A stretch of DNA of 64,000 nt, taken from NCBI RefSeq assembly GCF_008086175.1, contig NZ_VSKM01000011.1:26518-90517 (forward strand), given 5' to 3'. Position numbers and translations under genes: made by a program. Position 1 is the first letter of the stretch; each line of letters starts with the position of its first letter. The DNA is from Bizionia saleffrena. GTDB taxonomy: Bacteria; Bacteroidota; Bacteroidia; Flavobacteriales; Flavobacteriaceae. The notes beneath the pieces are model-generated. The model was not told where the DNA came from, made no database searches, and worked only from the letters and a program-made list of their open reading frames with translations. Below, one piece after another: positions 36,455-45,378 of this stretch.

Positions 36455-36958
36455 ATGAATAAAAACATAAATGATGTGGTTTTGCGCCCGCGTTTTAAAA
36501 GGCAACTCAACACTAGTAAGTCCTTGATTTTAGATGCTTTTGAAACTATAGGTTCTCAAAAAACGGAATTTATCGTTTCGCGGATCGAGGACCACGTATT
36601 TATTAAATTACCAAAAGCTAAGCAACAATTTTGGTCGCCACAGTTACATTTAGAAATAAATGAAGTTGATGAGAAAAACAGTCGGCTGTATGGTTTATTC
36701 GGGCCTAACCCAACAGTATGGACGCTCTTTATGTTTTTACATTTCGCTGTCGCCGGTTTATTTATCGCTTTTGCCATTTGGGCTTACTCTAACGCTTCAT
36801 TAAACACCGACTACCAATTACAAATTTGGGGTATGTCCTTTATGGTAATTGTTTGGTTTGTATTGTACTTTGCCGCAAGGGTAAGTAAATCTTCTAATCA
36901 GGCTGAAATGAATGCACTTTACCGTTTTATGAAAGATGTGTTACAGACAAAGGTCTAA
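36455..36958 (+). CDS. Conserved membrane protein between era and der, unknown function
   Basis: A 167-residue protein I do not recognise. The N-terminal 85 residues are soluble and basic, with a beta-rich look (KTEFIVSRIEDHVFIKLP, WSPQLHLEINEVDEKNSRLYGLFGPNPTVW). Two membrane helices follow (about 88-110 and 125-147), and a short helical tail ends in FMKDVLQTKV. The gene is divergent from der by 76 bases and converges with era, with six bases between the stops. The clean frame and membrane pattern support a real gene. No catalytic motif is evident. Confidence 0.8.
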   Translation: MNKNINDVVLRPRFKRQLNTSKSLILDAFETIGSQKTEFIVSRIEDHVFIKLPKAKQQFWSPQLHLEINEVDEKNSRLYGLFGPNPTVWTLFMFLHFAVAGLFIAFAIWAYSNASLNTDYQLQIWGMSFMVIVWFVLYFAARVSKSSNQAEMNALYRFMKDVLQTKV

Positions 36959-36964
36959 ACCTCC

Positions 36965-37843
36965 TTATTTATTATAACCAAATCGTTTTAATTGAGTTGA
37001 ATTAGAACGCCAGTTTTTATTTACTTTTACATACAGTTCTAAATGAATTTGCTTACCAAAGAATTTTTCTAAATCCTTTCTAGCTTCAACTCCAACGCGT
37101 TTTAAGGCACTTCCTTTATGACCAATGATAATTCCTTTTTGTGTTTCGCGTTCTACCATAATCACTGATCGGACACGAATAATCTTTTCCTCTTCAAAAA
37201 ATTCTTCGGTGTCTATTTCAACAGCATAAGGAATTTCTTTTTTGTAGTGTATTAAAATTTTCTCTCTAATCGTTTCATTTATAAAGAAACGCTCTGGCTT
37301 ATCCGTTAACTGGTCTTTAGGATAAAACGCTGGAGATTCTGGAAGCAACTCGATAATTTTATCGAACACTTCTTTTACATTGAACCCTTCTAAAGCCGAG
37401 ATAGCAATAATTTCGGCATTCGGCACTTTTTCTGCCCAAAGCTGAACTTGCTCTTCTAATTCCTCTTGATTGGATTTGTCAATTTTATTAAGTAACAATA
37501 AAACCGGGATTTTAGCACTGATGATTTTATTAAAAAACGATTCATCCTTCAGTTCTTTTTCACCAATTTCCACCATATAAATAAGTAAATCGGCATCTTC
37601 GAAAGCAGACTTTACAAAATCCATCATAGACGCTTGAAGCTGGTATGCAGGTTTTATAATACCTGGAGTATCACTTAAAATTACCTGAAAATCCTCACCA
37701 TTAACAATTCCTAAAATTCTATGACGCGTTGTTTGCGCCTTAGAGGTGATGATCGATAATTTTTCGCCCACGAAGGCATTCATTAAAGTAGATTTCCCAA
37801 CATTAGGATTTCCAATAATATTTACAAAACCAGCTTTATGCAT
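36965..37843 (-). CDS. era: GTPase Era, 30S ribosome maturation
   Basis: An essential 292-residue GTPase acting on 16S rRNA processing and small-subunit assembly. The G domain shows GNPNVGKST near residue 11, DTPG (about 58) and NKID (about 120). The C-terminal KH domain contains the binding loop MVERETQKGIIIGHKGSALKRVGVEARKDLEKFFGKQIHLELYVKV. Length and motifs are normal. It stands 69 bases downstream of the sodium/solute symporter gene on the same strand. Confidence 0.97.
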   Translation of the reverse strand: MHKAGFVNIIGNPNVGKSTLMNAFVGEKLSIITSKAQTTRHRILGIVNGEDFQVILSDTPGIIKPAYQLQASMMDFVKSAFEDADLLIYMVEIGEKELKDESFFNKIISAKIPVLLLLNKIDKSNQEELEEQVQLWAEKVPNAEIIAISALEGFNVKEVFDKIIELLPESPAFYPKDQLTDKPERFFINETIREKILIHYKKEIPYAVEIDTEEFFEEEKIIRVRSVIMVERETQKGIIIGHKGSALKRVGVEARKDLEKFFGKQIHLELYVKVNKNWRSNSTQLKRFGYNK

Positions 37844-37912
37844 ACTTTTTATTTTTTTTTACAAAGATACTCTTATTACACAAGGTACGAAAAGAAAAAA
37901 TAGTGCCTAATT

Positions 37913-39754
37913 TTAAAAAGTAACTGCTTTTATTTTTTTCCACAAAAGCTTTAGAATAAAAGCAAACACGATTGTAGATAGTGTTAATAATAGTGCTTTG
38001 GTATAACGACCATAAATCCAATATCCGGTTGCAAATAAGGCGCTATATACCGCGATACACCCTACTAACGTCGCTAAAATTCCCGAAGGCACATTCCAAC
38101 TACCACTAGTCATCACGGAGATATCTTTACCTTCTAATTTACTTTTTGCGATCACTTTAGACCACCCCGGACCGCCAGGCTGTATTTTTTTACAAAAATC
38201 AAACAAAGTACTATTCGTTTCGGGAGGCGTTAAGAAAGTGACTAAAAGCCACGATACAGTAGTAACCAATACTATAAAGGGATACGTCATCCAGCTTGGC
38301 ATTAGGCCATCAATCTCTACTCCTGTTAAAATATTGGCGCCTCCAAATAGCCAATCGCCAAAACTTGTAAAACTTATTAAAATTGAAATAATTCCAGAAA
38401 CGACCATTGCTGAAATTTCACTCCATGCGTTAATACGCCACCAAAACCAACGTAAAATAAAGATGAGCCCCGTTCCTGCGCCAAACATTAAAATAATATT
38501 GAATAATTGTAAAGCATTTGTGAGCACTAAAGCCAAAGCGGCAGAAATAACCATTAATAACACTGTTGATAGTCGCCCCACATTAACGAGTTCTTTTTCG
38601 GACGCCTCAGATTTGATATGTTGTTTATAAAAATCGTTGACAATATAAGAGGATCCCCAGTTTAAATGCGTTGAAATAGTAGACATATAAGCAGCAATTA
38701 AAGACGTTAAGACGATACCTAAAAGTCCGTTTGGCAGCTTTGTTAACATCGCTGAATACGCTAAATCGTGACCTAGTTTATCTTCAGCTATATTAGGAAA
38801 AGCTTCATGAATACTTGCTATATCCGGATAGACTACTAATGATGCTAGCGCGACTAAAATCCAAGGCCACGGACGTAAGGCATAATGTAAAATATTAAAA
38901 AAGAACGTCGCCCCGATCGCATGGTTTTCGTTTTTTGCAGCTAGCATACGCTGTGCTATATAACCACCACCTCCGGGCTCGGCACCAGGATACCATGCAC
39001 TCCACCATTGTACAGCAAGCGGAATTATTAAAAGAGTTATTAAGGCTTCAGTGTCTGTAAAAGAGGGTAGAATATCCAATTTATTAACTACGTTTTCATT
39101 TTCCATTAATGCCGTCAACCCACCAACTTCAGGTAAATTAACACAATAATACGCTGCGGCTATACCACCAAACATCGCGACAAAGAAAAGTATGAAATCG
39201 GTATAAACCACCCCTTTAAACCCCCCAACAGTACTAAAAACAACAGTTACGAGGCCTCCAATAAAAATAGTTTCTAGAGGAGATAAGCCTAACATTACTT
39301 GTCCAATTTTTATTGCCGCCAAGGTTACGGCCGACATAGCCAAAACATTAAAAACAACGCCTAAATAAATCGCTCTAAATGCTCTTAAAAAACGTGCGGG
39401 TCGACCACCGTAGCGTAGTTCGTAAAACTCAATATCTGTATTTACTCCCGATTTACGCCACAGTTTAGCATAAACAAAAACCGTTAAAAGTCCGGTTATT
39501 AAAAAAGCCCACCATACCCAGTTACCACTCACCCCCTTATTACGAACAATATCGGTGACTAAGTTTGGAGTATCCGTAGAAAAAGTTGTAGCTACCATAG
39601 ATACGCCCAATAACCACCACGGCATTGTACGACCCGATAAAAAATACTCACTCGTGCTTTTACCTGATTTTTTTGAAACGACAAAACCTATTGTAAGGGT
39701 TACTAGAAAAAAGCCAATTATGAAAGCATAATCGTAGGCATTCAATGAAATCAT
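37913..39754 (-). CDS. Sodium:solute symporter (SSS family)
   Basis: A 613-residue integral membrane transporter with about 13 predicted membrane helices. The SSS signature is visible: FVVSKKSGKSTSEYFLSGRTMPWWLLGVSMVATTFS near the start and GGFKGVVYTDFILFFVAMFGG in the middle. It resembles the large Bacteroidota subgroup of this family whose substrate is unknown, so I do not name one. It is divergent from an AraC-type regulator, which could control it. Confidence 0.9.
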   Translation of the reverse strand: MISLNAYDYAFIIGFFLVTLTIGFVVSKKSGKSTSEYFLSGRTMPWWLLGVSMVATTFSTDTPNLVTDIVRNKGVSGNWVWWAFLITGLLTVFVYAKLWRKSGVNTDIEFYELRYGGRPARFLRAFRAIYLGVVFNVLAMSAVTLAAIKIGQVMLGLSPLETIFIGGLVTVVFSTVGGFKGVVYTDFILFFVAMFGGIAAAYYCVNLPEVGGLTALMENENVVNKLDILPSFTDTEALITLLIIPLAVQWWSAWYPGAEPGGGGYIAQRMLAAKNENHAIGATFFFNILHYALRPWPWILVALASLVVYPDIASIHEAFPNIAEDKLGHDLAYSAMLTKLPNGLLGIVLTSLIAAYMSTISTHLNWGSSYIVNDFYKQHIKSEASEKELVNVGRLSTVLLMVISAALALVLTNALQLFNIILMFGAGTGLIFILRWFWWRINAWSEISAMVVSGIISILISFTSFGDWLFGGANILTGVEIDGLMPSWMTYPFIVLVTTVSWLLVTFLTPPETNSTLFDFCKKIQPGGPGWSKVIAKSKLEGKDISVMTSGSWNVPSGILATLVGCIAVYSALFATGYWIYGRYTKALLLTLSTIVFAFILKLLWKKIKAVTF

Positions 39755-39874
39755 ATAAGATAATTATTTGCTGAGTGTTTCTTAAAACTAATTTAATACG
39801 CAGGCCATAAACAGTAGACCTCTTTTTTACGAAGGCAATATAGCCACTTTTTAAGTTTAATATTTTATATTTAC

Positions 39875-40906
39875 ATGTCAAAATTTGTAATGAGGGAAAT
39901 TCATATTACTGCTGAAGATACAGAAAGTACTATTAAGCAGATTCAAAACGTTATAGGAGGGACTATCGAAAGTCGCTGGGGAGAACACATTTTAACGGTA
40001 GACAACGCAGTCGCAAAGGGAGCCATCCGTTATATTGTTTTTGAATGGGGAGGTGATTTTTTATACTATGATATTGCTTTTTTTGAAGATATTGTTCTAA
40101 AAAAAGACACTTCTGTTTATAACCCTATTTCGTTTATATATTGTTTGAACGGGCATTTTAAACACCGTTTTAACCATCAAGACAATTACAAAACACTCGA
40201 GCAATTTCAGTCGGTCATTATGACAAGTAAAAATGGGGGTTATAGCAACGAGTATTATCCTAAAGGCATAAAACTGGAAGTTAATGTTATTCAAATTAAT
40301 AGAATTAAATTCCTTAACAAACGATTAAATGATGCGTCTATTTTAAACGATAAACTTTTTAAGGTGTTCTACGATACGGATTATCAAAATGTATTTTCTT
40401 ATTATGGAACTTATAATTTAAAACTGGCCGACCATATTAGCCAGTTTAGAAAAGTTGAACAAAAAGGAATGCTCCGTATTTTACTTATTGAGGGGCAAGT
40501 TTACCAAGTGCTATCGTTACATATGCAACAGCATAATAAAGCGGTGACTAACAAACCCATTTCTAAATCGTTAACTAAAAACGAACTAAAAACCATACGA
40601 GCACTTGGGAACACGATTTCTAATAACGTTTCTCTTGAGTATTCTTTAGAGAAATTATCGCTAAACTCTGGCTTGGCTCAAGCGAAACTTCAAGAAGGAT
40701 TTAAGCTGTTGTACGCAAGAACGGTAACCGAATACATTAGACACGTAAGACTTGAAAAGGCGAGAGACTTAATAAATACAAGTGATTTAAATATTTCGGA
40801 AATTGTTTACACCATAGGTTTTAGTAGTAGAAGTTATTTCTCTAAGATATTCAAAAATAAGTATAAAATTAGTCCGAGTGCTTTTCAAAAAAATAAGCGA
40901 CGTTAA
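39875..40906 (+). CDS. AraC-family transcriptional regulator
   Basis: A 343-residue regulator. The C-terminal 100 residues form the double HTH (YSLEKLSLNSGLAQAKLQEGFKLLYARTVTEYIRHVRLEKARDLINTSDLNISEIVYTIGFSSRSYFSKIFKNKYKISPSAFQ). The N-terminal two thirds are a ligand- or oligomerisation-type domain without a named match, including IEWGG-like beta segments. It is divergent from the symporter gene across 120 bases with a near-consensus TATATTTA element before the ATG. Ligand and targets unknown. Confidence 0.9.
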   Translation: MSKFVMREIHITAEDTESTIKQIQNVIGGTIESRWGEHILTVDNAVAKGAIRYIVFEWGGDFLYYDIAFFEDIVLKKDTSVYNPISFIYCLNGHFKHRFNHQDNYKTLEQFQSVIMTSKNGGYSNEYYPKGIKLEVNVIQINRIKFLNKRLNDASILNDKLFKVFYDTDYQNVFSYYGTYNLKLADHISQFRKVEQKGMLRILLIEGQVYQVLSLHMQQHNKAVTNKPISKSLTKNELKTIRALGNTISNNVSLEYSLEKLSLNSGLAQAKLQEGFKLLYARTVTEYIRHVRLEKARDLINTSDLNISEIVYTIGFSSRSYFSKIFKNKYKISPSAFQKNKRR

Positions 40907-40921
40907 ACTTTACGTTAAAAA

Positions 40922-41548
40922 TTAAGTTGTTTTAATGGTGTAGAGCTGCAATTCGTTTGCGCTTTTTACTATTATTTTAATGGTTTTCATTTCTGTATTA
41001 AGGCCTAACCAGTCTTCTCTTTGCGCTTCTCGTATTATTACTGGCATTTTTAGAGGTATTGACTTGTTACCAGTAATACTTTCTTTTTTTAGAGTATTAA
41101 TGATGGAGACCGTTAAAAATACATCGTTTGTTACATTATAAATCCCTGCTAAGGTGAAGGGTTTTGTATCTTTTGCTTGAATTAAAATTCTTTGTAAAAC
41201 ACCATCGTTTAAATACGTAGCGACAATACCCGTTACTAAAATTAAACATCAGCGTATAAAAAAGGCCTCTTCATAATGCGATTGGGACTCTACATCTTTA
41301 CTTTTAACGCTTAACGTATTAAGCGCTTTCTGAAACATTTTCCAATCATTTTCATAATTGTGAGGTAAAATCCCCCAAATACCCTGAGAAATGACATCAC
41401 TTTGTTGCAATGTAATAATAAGTATCGTAGTTTCTTTAGCGCCATCTATTGTTTTGTGCGCTCGGTAAATATTAGGAAAAAGGAAATACCGTTTGAATGT
41501 GTTTTCTAGAGCCTGCCGAGTTGCGTCGATAGAGAGTTTATAATTCAT
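40922..41548 (-). pseudogene. SRAP (YedK/HMCES-like) protein interrupted by an in-frame TGA
   Basis: Reading leftward from ATG 41548, 99 codons (MNYKLSIDATRQALENTFKR..., SQGIWGILPHNYENDWKMFQ) end at a TGA at 41249-41251. The same frame then continues, CLILVTGIVATYLNDGVLQ, KPFTLAGIYN, LTVSIINTLKK, LKMPVIIREAQREDWL, to TAA at 40922. Together these are the ordered blocks of an SRAP domain, the family that cross-links to abasic DNA. The catalytic Cys2 is Asn here, the GFYEW Glu is lost (TGIVATYL) and the KIHxRMP His is absent, so the lineage was probably non-catalytic before the stop arose. Readthrough is not supported by anything I can see. Confidence 0.75.
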
Positions 41549-41890
41549 ATCTCATAGTATTATACGATTATCAGTCTAAAAATAAGTCAATTGAAAGACT
41601 ATTAGTTGTTCGTATAAAACGATATTTAACTGTATCACGACGCGGACAGATTCTATTTTTACTCACTAAAAAAGCATAATTATGTTAAATTATAATAACT
41701 ATTGATTGCTTTTTGTTAAAACACTGTGAAAAAATTAACGCTTTCCCAAATGAGTTAATTAACGGTTTAAATGAGCAAGAATACCTTTCTAATTGCCTTT
41801 AGATTTGTAACAAATAACTATCAATCTTTTCTGATATTTCAGTAAAAGTATAAGTCAAGAATTGACTTATTAACCTTAAAACAAACCATT
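41549..41890. promoter_or_regulatory. Leader and promoter of the DUF1328 gene
   Basis: AT-rich gap with no gene. A perfect -7 element TAGATTTG lies at 41800-41807. Between it and the ATG at 41891 are two small dyads, CTGA-TATT-TCAG (41831-41842) and TAAGTCAA-GAA-TTGACTTA (41851-41869), so the mRNA would begin with about 75 untranslated bases that can fold. Confidence 0.5.
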
Positions 41891-42049
41891 ATGTTACGTT
41901 GGACAATCACATTTATTATAATAGCCATTATTGCCGGAGTATTAGGCTTTGGAGGAATTGCAGGAGCATCTGCAGGAATAGCTAAAGTTCTATTTTTTAT
42001 TTTTATCGTTCTTTTTATCCTGTCGTTAATTAAAGGATCTATGAAATAG
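41891..42049 (+). CDS. DUF1328 (YtjA-like) small membrane protein
   Basis: A 52-residue protein beginning [20 protein letters not shown] and ending [10 protein letters not shown]. It has two hydrophobic helices around a small Gly/Ala-rich turn ([14 protein letters not shown]), exactly the DUF1328/YtjA pattern, usually linked with stress-responsive genes in other bacteria. The start is fixed by the conserved MLRW beginning. Function unknown. Confidence 0.88.
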   Translation: MLRWTITFIIIAIIAGVLGFGGIAGASAGIAKVLFFIFIVLFILSLIKGSMK

Positions 42050-42110
42050 AATAAACCTAACCAACCGAATTATAACCACTATTCTATTACTAAAACTTTA
42101 TAACGTATAA

Positions 42111-42325
42111 AAATTACGCTTACTTATAATTTCAACGCTAATTTTTAGCTTAGCTGTATTCATCTTGTGTCAAGAAGAGAAATGAGCAGATAAAAAATTT
42201 AAGGCACTACAATGTGCGACGACATTGATGATGCACCAGATGTTTTGGGTATCGTTGAAGATGTACAAGAAGAAATTTAGGATAAATTTTAGCAACAAAA
42301 TAAGTTAACGCTGACAACTCAGTAA
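42111..42325 (+). pseudogene. Probable decayed small acidic lipoprotein gene
   Basis: One frame reads KLRLLIISTLIFSLAVFILCQEEK and stops at TGA 42183, a lipoprotein signal with a lipobox-like cysteine but no start codon. After a shift, another frame reads CDDIDDAPDVLGIVEDVQEEI, stop, DKF, stop, QQNK, an acidic tail of the kind common behind such signals. The pattern suggests a short lipoprotein gene with a lost start, a frameshift and two stops. No intact gene is present in this 298-bp gap. Confidence 0.45.
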
Positions 42326-42347
42326 TTATTAATCTAAAAACAACACA

Positions 42348-42899
42348 ATGAAAACTATATTTTTTATCACAACGCTAATGGTCGGTTCCATCGCATTTGC
42401 ACAAACCAAGCCAGTAGACAAAATGGAATCCACTCAAATAAAAACTGAAACCGTAAATGAAAATGGTAAAATGGTGGAAAAGAAAGTTAAAATTGTTACC
42501 AAGAAAGAGCAGGAAGTTAAAACAGCGCCGTTAAAATCTGGGGAGATTGACGCACCAATGATTGAAACGCCAACAAAAATAACGAAAACCATTAGCGTTG
42601 ACAAAGATAATGACGATCGTTTTGAAGAAATTTCTGAAATCACTTATTATACTTACAATGATCGTTCGTACGGATTTAAATCGACCAATTCAGGCTTTGT
42701 AATGAGCGTAACAAGTAATGAGGCAGAACGTGTTTTTGGTACCGCTAGACGAACTCAAAACGACGAAATCTATGTTATAACGATGAATGATTACTCTGGA
42801 GTTGGTTATTTCAATCAAAATAATGATTTTGTAATTGAGTATTTCGATAAAGATAAAGGTCTGATGCAACAACGATCGTTTAAACAAACCCAATTTTAA
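42348..42899 (+). CDS. Secreted protein of unknown function
   Basis: A 183-residue protein I do not recognise. A standard signal peptide (MKTIFFITTLMVGSIAFAQ) is followed by a Lys/Glu-rich segment (ENGKMVEKKVKIVTKKEQEVK) and a C-terminal part, about 95-180, with many Tyr and Asn (ITYYTYNDRSYGFKSTNSGFVMSV, NDYSGVGYFNQNNDFVIEYFDK) that looks like a small beta structure. Predicted periplasmic or outer-surface. A terminator follows. It stands between the DUF1328 gene and a convergent DUF481 gene. Confidence 0.75.
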   Translation: MKTIFFITTLMVGSIAFAQTKPVDKMESTQIKTETVNENGKMVEKKVKIVTKKEQEVKTAPLKSGEIDAPMIETPTKITKTISVDKDNDDRFEEISEITYYTYNDRSYGFKSTNSGFVMSVTSNEAERVFGTARRTQNDEIYVITMNDYSGVGYFNQNNDFVIEYFDKDKGLMQQRSFKQTQF

Positions 42900-42922
42900 T
42901 ACAACCTGATTCTATTTATACC

Positions 42923-42955
42923 AAATGCCTTATATACTTATGGGGCATTTTTTTT
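42923..42955 (+). terminator. Intrinsic terminator
   Basis: Stem AAATGCC/GGCATTT around a 14-base loop, followed by a long T-run, 24 bases behind the secreted-protein gene. Confidence 0.8.
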
Positions 42956-42974
42956 CGGGTTTAAATCTTGTTTA

Positions 42975-43988
42975 TTATAATTCCCATCCTAGGGTGGTAC
43001 GAATAATATAATCATCGTACGAGGTGCCTTCAATTGGTCTGTTATCGTAATTGTAATTTAATCCTATTTTAACAAATAAATCTAAGGGTAAATCGTATTT
43101 AAAATCTATTTTAAAATCGGTTCTCACCCTCCCTTTCTCAGTTAAACTTGGGTAAGTGGTGACACCTGACACTAAACCCAAATCATTAAAATCGAACAGG
43201 TTAACTTCTAAAGACGCATAAGCTTCACCACTATTTCGGTTGTTGTTTAGCGCTTCGTAAAAGTCTTCATTATTCCACGCCACTCCAATAGCACCTGCAA
43301 GGTACATACGGTTATTGTGGACAAAATATTTACCAAAACCTAACTTGTTTGTTATTCTTAGCTGTAATTTTTGTTCGCTATTAGAAAGGAATTCCGATTG
43401 GAAGATTAAGAAATTATCGCGTTTTAAGAAATAATTAAAAGACAATTCCCCGTACGTTCGTTGAATTTCTTCTACTTCATCTTGATTACTTCTCACGGAA
43501 TTAAAGGTAGCTCCAACACTAAAATAATCGGAGGTATACCCCAAATTGCTTGCTAACGATAATTGACTTAAATTACTTGCCTTCGTAAAATTGTACCCAA
43601 AAGAAACCGAGGCGTTTAAACGTGACATAAAACCATCTTTGATTGGTTTAATAAAGACGACATCAGAAATATTTATAACACTATTATTGTCACTAATTTC
43701 AATAATTTCATTTGCGGTGGCGGAGTTTATTCCGTCCAGTTTATAACGCGTGCCATTGGAAGCCGTTATCAGGAAACTTTCAATGCTTTTAATCGTACTT
43801 ACTTTTTTCCATTTAACTTTTAAATCACTATTACTGTATGATGTTTTAATGGTTAACACTCCACGCTCCATTTTTTTTATCTCTCCAATAATTCTATCTC
43901 CATTAGCGATCACTAAAGTGTCATTTTGAGAAAAAGCACTTAACGCGACCAACACAGTAATGCAGAATAGTACAGATTTTAATTTCAT
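42975..43988 (-). CDS. DUF481 outer-membrane beta-barrel protein
   Basis: A 337-residue secreted protein (signal MKLKSVLFCITVLVALSAFSQ). An N-terminal segment, DTLVIANGDRIIGEIKKMERGVLTIKTSYSNSDLKVKWKKVSTI, precedes a barrel of alternating amphipathic strands from about residue 120 to the end, finishing on the aromatic-rich DDYIIRTTLGWEL typical of outer-membrane barrels. This matches DUF481. A good -7 element TATATTTG lies on the minus strand at 44020-44013, 25 bases before the ATG. Role unknown; possibly small-molecule passage or an envelope structure. Confidence 0.85.
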   Translation of the reverse strand: MKLKSVLFCITVLVALSAFSQNDTLVIANGDRIIGEIKKMERGVLTIKTSYSNSDLKVKWKKVSTIKSIESFLITASNGTRYKLDGINSATANEIIEISDNNSVINISDVVFIKPIKDGFMSRLNASVSFGYNFTKASNLSQLSLASNLGYTSDYFSVGATFNSVRSNQDEVEEIQRTYGELSFNYFLKRDNFLIFQSEFLSNSEQKLQLRITNKLGFGKYFVHNNRMYLAGAIGVAWNNEDFYEALNNNRNSGEAYASLEVNLFDFNDLGLVSGVTTYPSLTEKGRVRTDFKIDFKYDLPLDLFVKIGLNYNYDNRPIEGTSYDDYIIRTTLGWEL

Positions 43989-44714
43989 TTAAATTGCCAT
44001 TAAATTTAAATGCAAATATAAACAAGGAATTTTATAAAACCATTAGCCTAGTTAAACCGAAACCTAACGATTACCTAAATTAGACAAACAATCACATCAT
44101 CGCACAAGCAGCTATTTAATAAGGCACCACTCTAAACCCTCGTAATCTCGGTGTTTTAATTATCTAAAAATTACGTTTGTTGGATTTATATTTTATTTAC
44201 AATACTAAAAATAAATAGGTGCACTAATGTGTATAGTGCAAAAACGACATTTAACTTAAAACTTATCTTAGTTTACCTATTCAAAATAAAAGAACACCTA
44301 CTTTAAGTTCCCTTTAATTGCTCCAACCTAATCTAAATTTATTTTAGAAACGCCACGTTTTTATCTGTCCATATTTAGCATTATCCCCTCAATAAAATAA
44401 TGTATTGTGCTTATAAGACTGCTTTACATTGGAAATATTGCACGATAATTTACACCTATTTTTAGCGCAACTAGGCCTCGTAGTTATTTTCTATATTAAG
44501 ATAGTAAAGCCATTTAAAAATTATGGTTAGCACAAATAATATTACAGAACAAAACATTGCTTCATTTTTTTTTTAAAAATTGACATCTCAATTGTGCTTT
44601 GAAACTTTTAAGTCATCATTTTTAATAGCAAAAACAAGTATATTATGGCGCAAAAATATATAATAAAAAGTGTTTTAATCACCCTTAATTTATAGCTGTT
44701 TTTACTGTGCATAA
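43989..44714. other. AT-rich gap before the CBS gene
   Basis: About 730 bases with no convincing gene. It holds the DUF481 promoter (TATATTTG on the minus strand, 44013-44020) and a perfect dyad AATTGA-CATC-TCAATT at 44578-44593 directly after a T/A homopolymer run. Nothing else recognised. Confidence 0.4.
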
Positions 44715-44757
44715 TGACTTTTATCATCTTATACACACCTTATTTGCTTTAACTTAG
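44715..44757 (+). promoter_or_regulatory. CRP/FNR-like box promoter of the CBS gene
   Basis: Box TGACTTTTATCA (44715-44726), 23-bp spacer, then TAACTTAG (44750-44757), 24 bases before the ATG. One of eight promoters with identical geometry in this window. Its box is identical to that of the third stress-protein gene. Confidence 0.75.
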
Positions 44758-44781
44758 CGTATAATCTAAAACTAAAAAGTA

Positions 44782-45201
44782 ATGAAAAAAAGATCACCAG
44801 TATCTAGCATAATGACAAAAAACGTTATCACACTCAATACAAATGATTCATTGGAAGTCGCGGAAAAAATTTTTAAGGAACATAACATTAGACATATTCC
44901 TGTTGTAAAAGGATCTCAGATTGTAGGAATGTTAAGTTACACAGATTTACTACGTATAAGTTTTGTTGAAGCCGCCTATGAAGACGAACAAGAGATCGAT
45001 TCAACGGTTTATAATATGTTCTCCATAGAACAAGTTATGGCAAAGAATTTAGTTAATGTAAACGCAAATACAACCATAAAAGAAGTGGCAGAAATACTGT
45101 CTAAAAAAGAATTTCACGCTATACCTGTCGTTGATAATGATAATTTAGTCGGAATTGTAACGACAACAGATCTTATAAATTACTTAATTGAGCAATTTTA
45201 A
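44782..45201 (+). CDS. Two-CBS-domain protein
   Basis: A 139-residue protein made of a tandem pair of CBS domains and nothing else. The first reads VSSIMTKNVITLNTNDSLEVAEKIFKEHNIRHIPVVKGSQIVGMLSYTDLL, the second IEQVMAKNLVNVNANTTIKEVAEILSKKEFHAIPVVDNDNLVGIVTTTDLINYLI. Such pairs bind adenine nucleotides and act as energy-state sensors, often in stress or hypoxia regulons. It converges with the universal stress protein cluster and carries the same box promoter, so it is likely a co-regulated member. Confidence 0.93.
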   Translation: MKKRSPVSSIMTKNVITLNTNDSLEVAEKIFKEHNIRHIPVVKGSQIVGMLSYTDLLRISFVEAAYEDEQEIDSTVYNMFSIEQVMAKNLVNVNANTTIKEVAEILSKKEFHAIPVVDNDNLVGIVTTTDLINYLIEQF

Positions 45202-45265
45202 ATTTATTCGTTAAATACCTTAAGTGCGCTCTGCGATAAAAGGACTCTACTAGAAGTATTAATTG

Positions 45266-45317
45266 ATAAACTCTTTTTTTTTGGCATCACAATCGGTCTC
45301 AAAAAATTAGAGTTTAT
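45266..45317. terminator. Terminator-like inverted repeat
   Basis: Arms ATAAACTCT and AGAGTTTAT (9 bp, perfect), extended inward by T- and A-runs that can also pair. It lies between the convergent CBS and first stress-protein genes. Confidence 0.5.
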
Positions 45318-45378
45318 TCTTATCAAGAAAAAAGAGTAATCGGAAACGATTAGTTTAAAATATTAATAGACTTATTTA

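Noticed and set aside
37836..38021. A short frame between era and the symporter gene
   Set aside because: It overlaps the 3' end of the symporter gene in another frame; the symporter is clearly real.
41249..41251. Programmed readthrough or selenocysteine at the TGA in the SRAP-like gene
   Set aside because: No suitable stem-loop was seen after the TGA, and the loss of all catalytic residues favours decay.
41831..41842. Dyad CTGA-TATT-TCAG before the DUF1328 gene as a regulon box
   Set aside because: Four-base centre, and it lies downstream of the better promoter element, so it does not fit the shared geometry.
44578..44593. Dyad AATTGA-CATC-TCAATT as another regulon box
   Set aside because: The spacing between TGA and TCA is 4, not 6, and no -7-like element lies 23 bp away.
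44521..44780. Short ATG frames before the CBS gene
   Set aside because: Fewer than 20 codons, running into a homopolymer, with no family resemblance.
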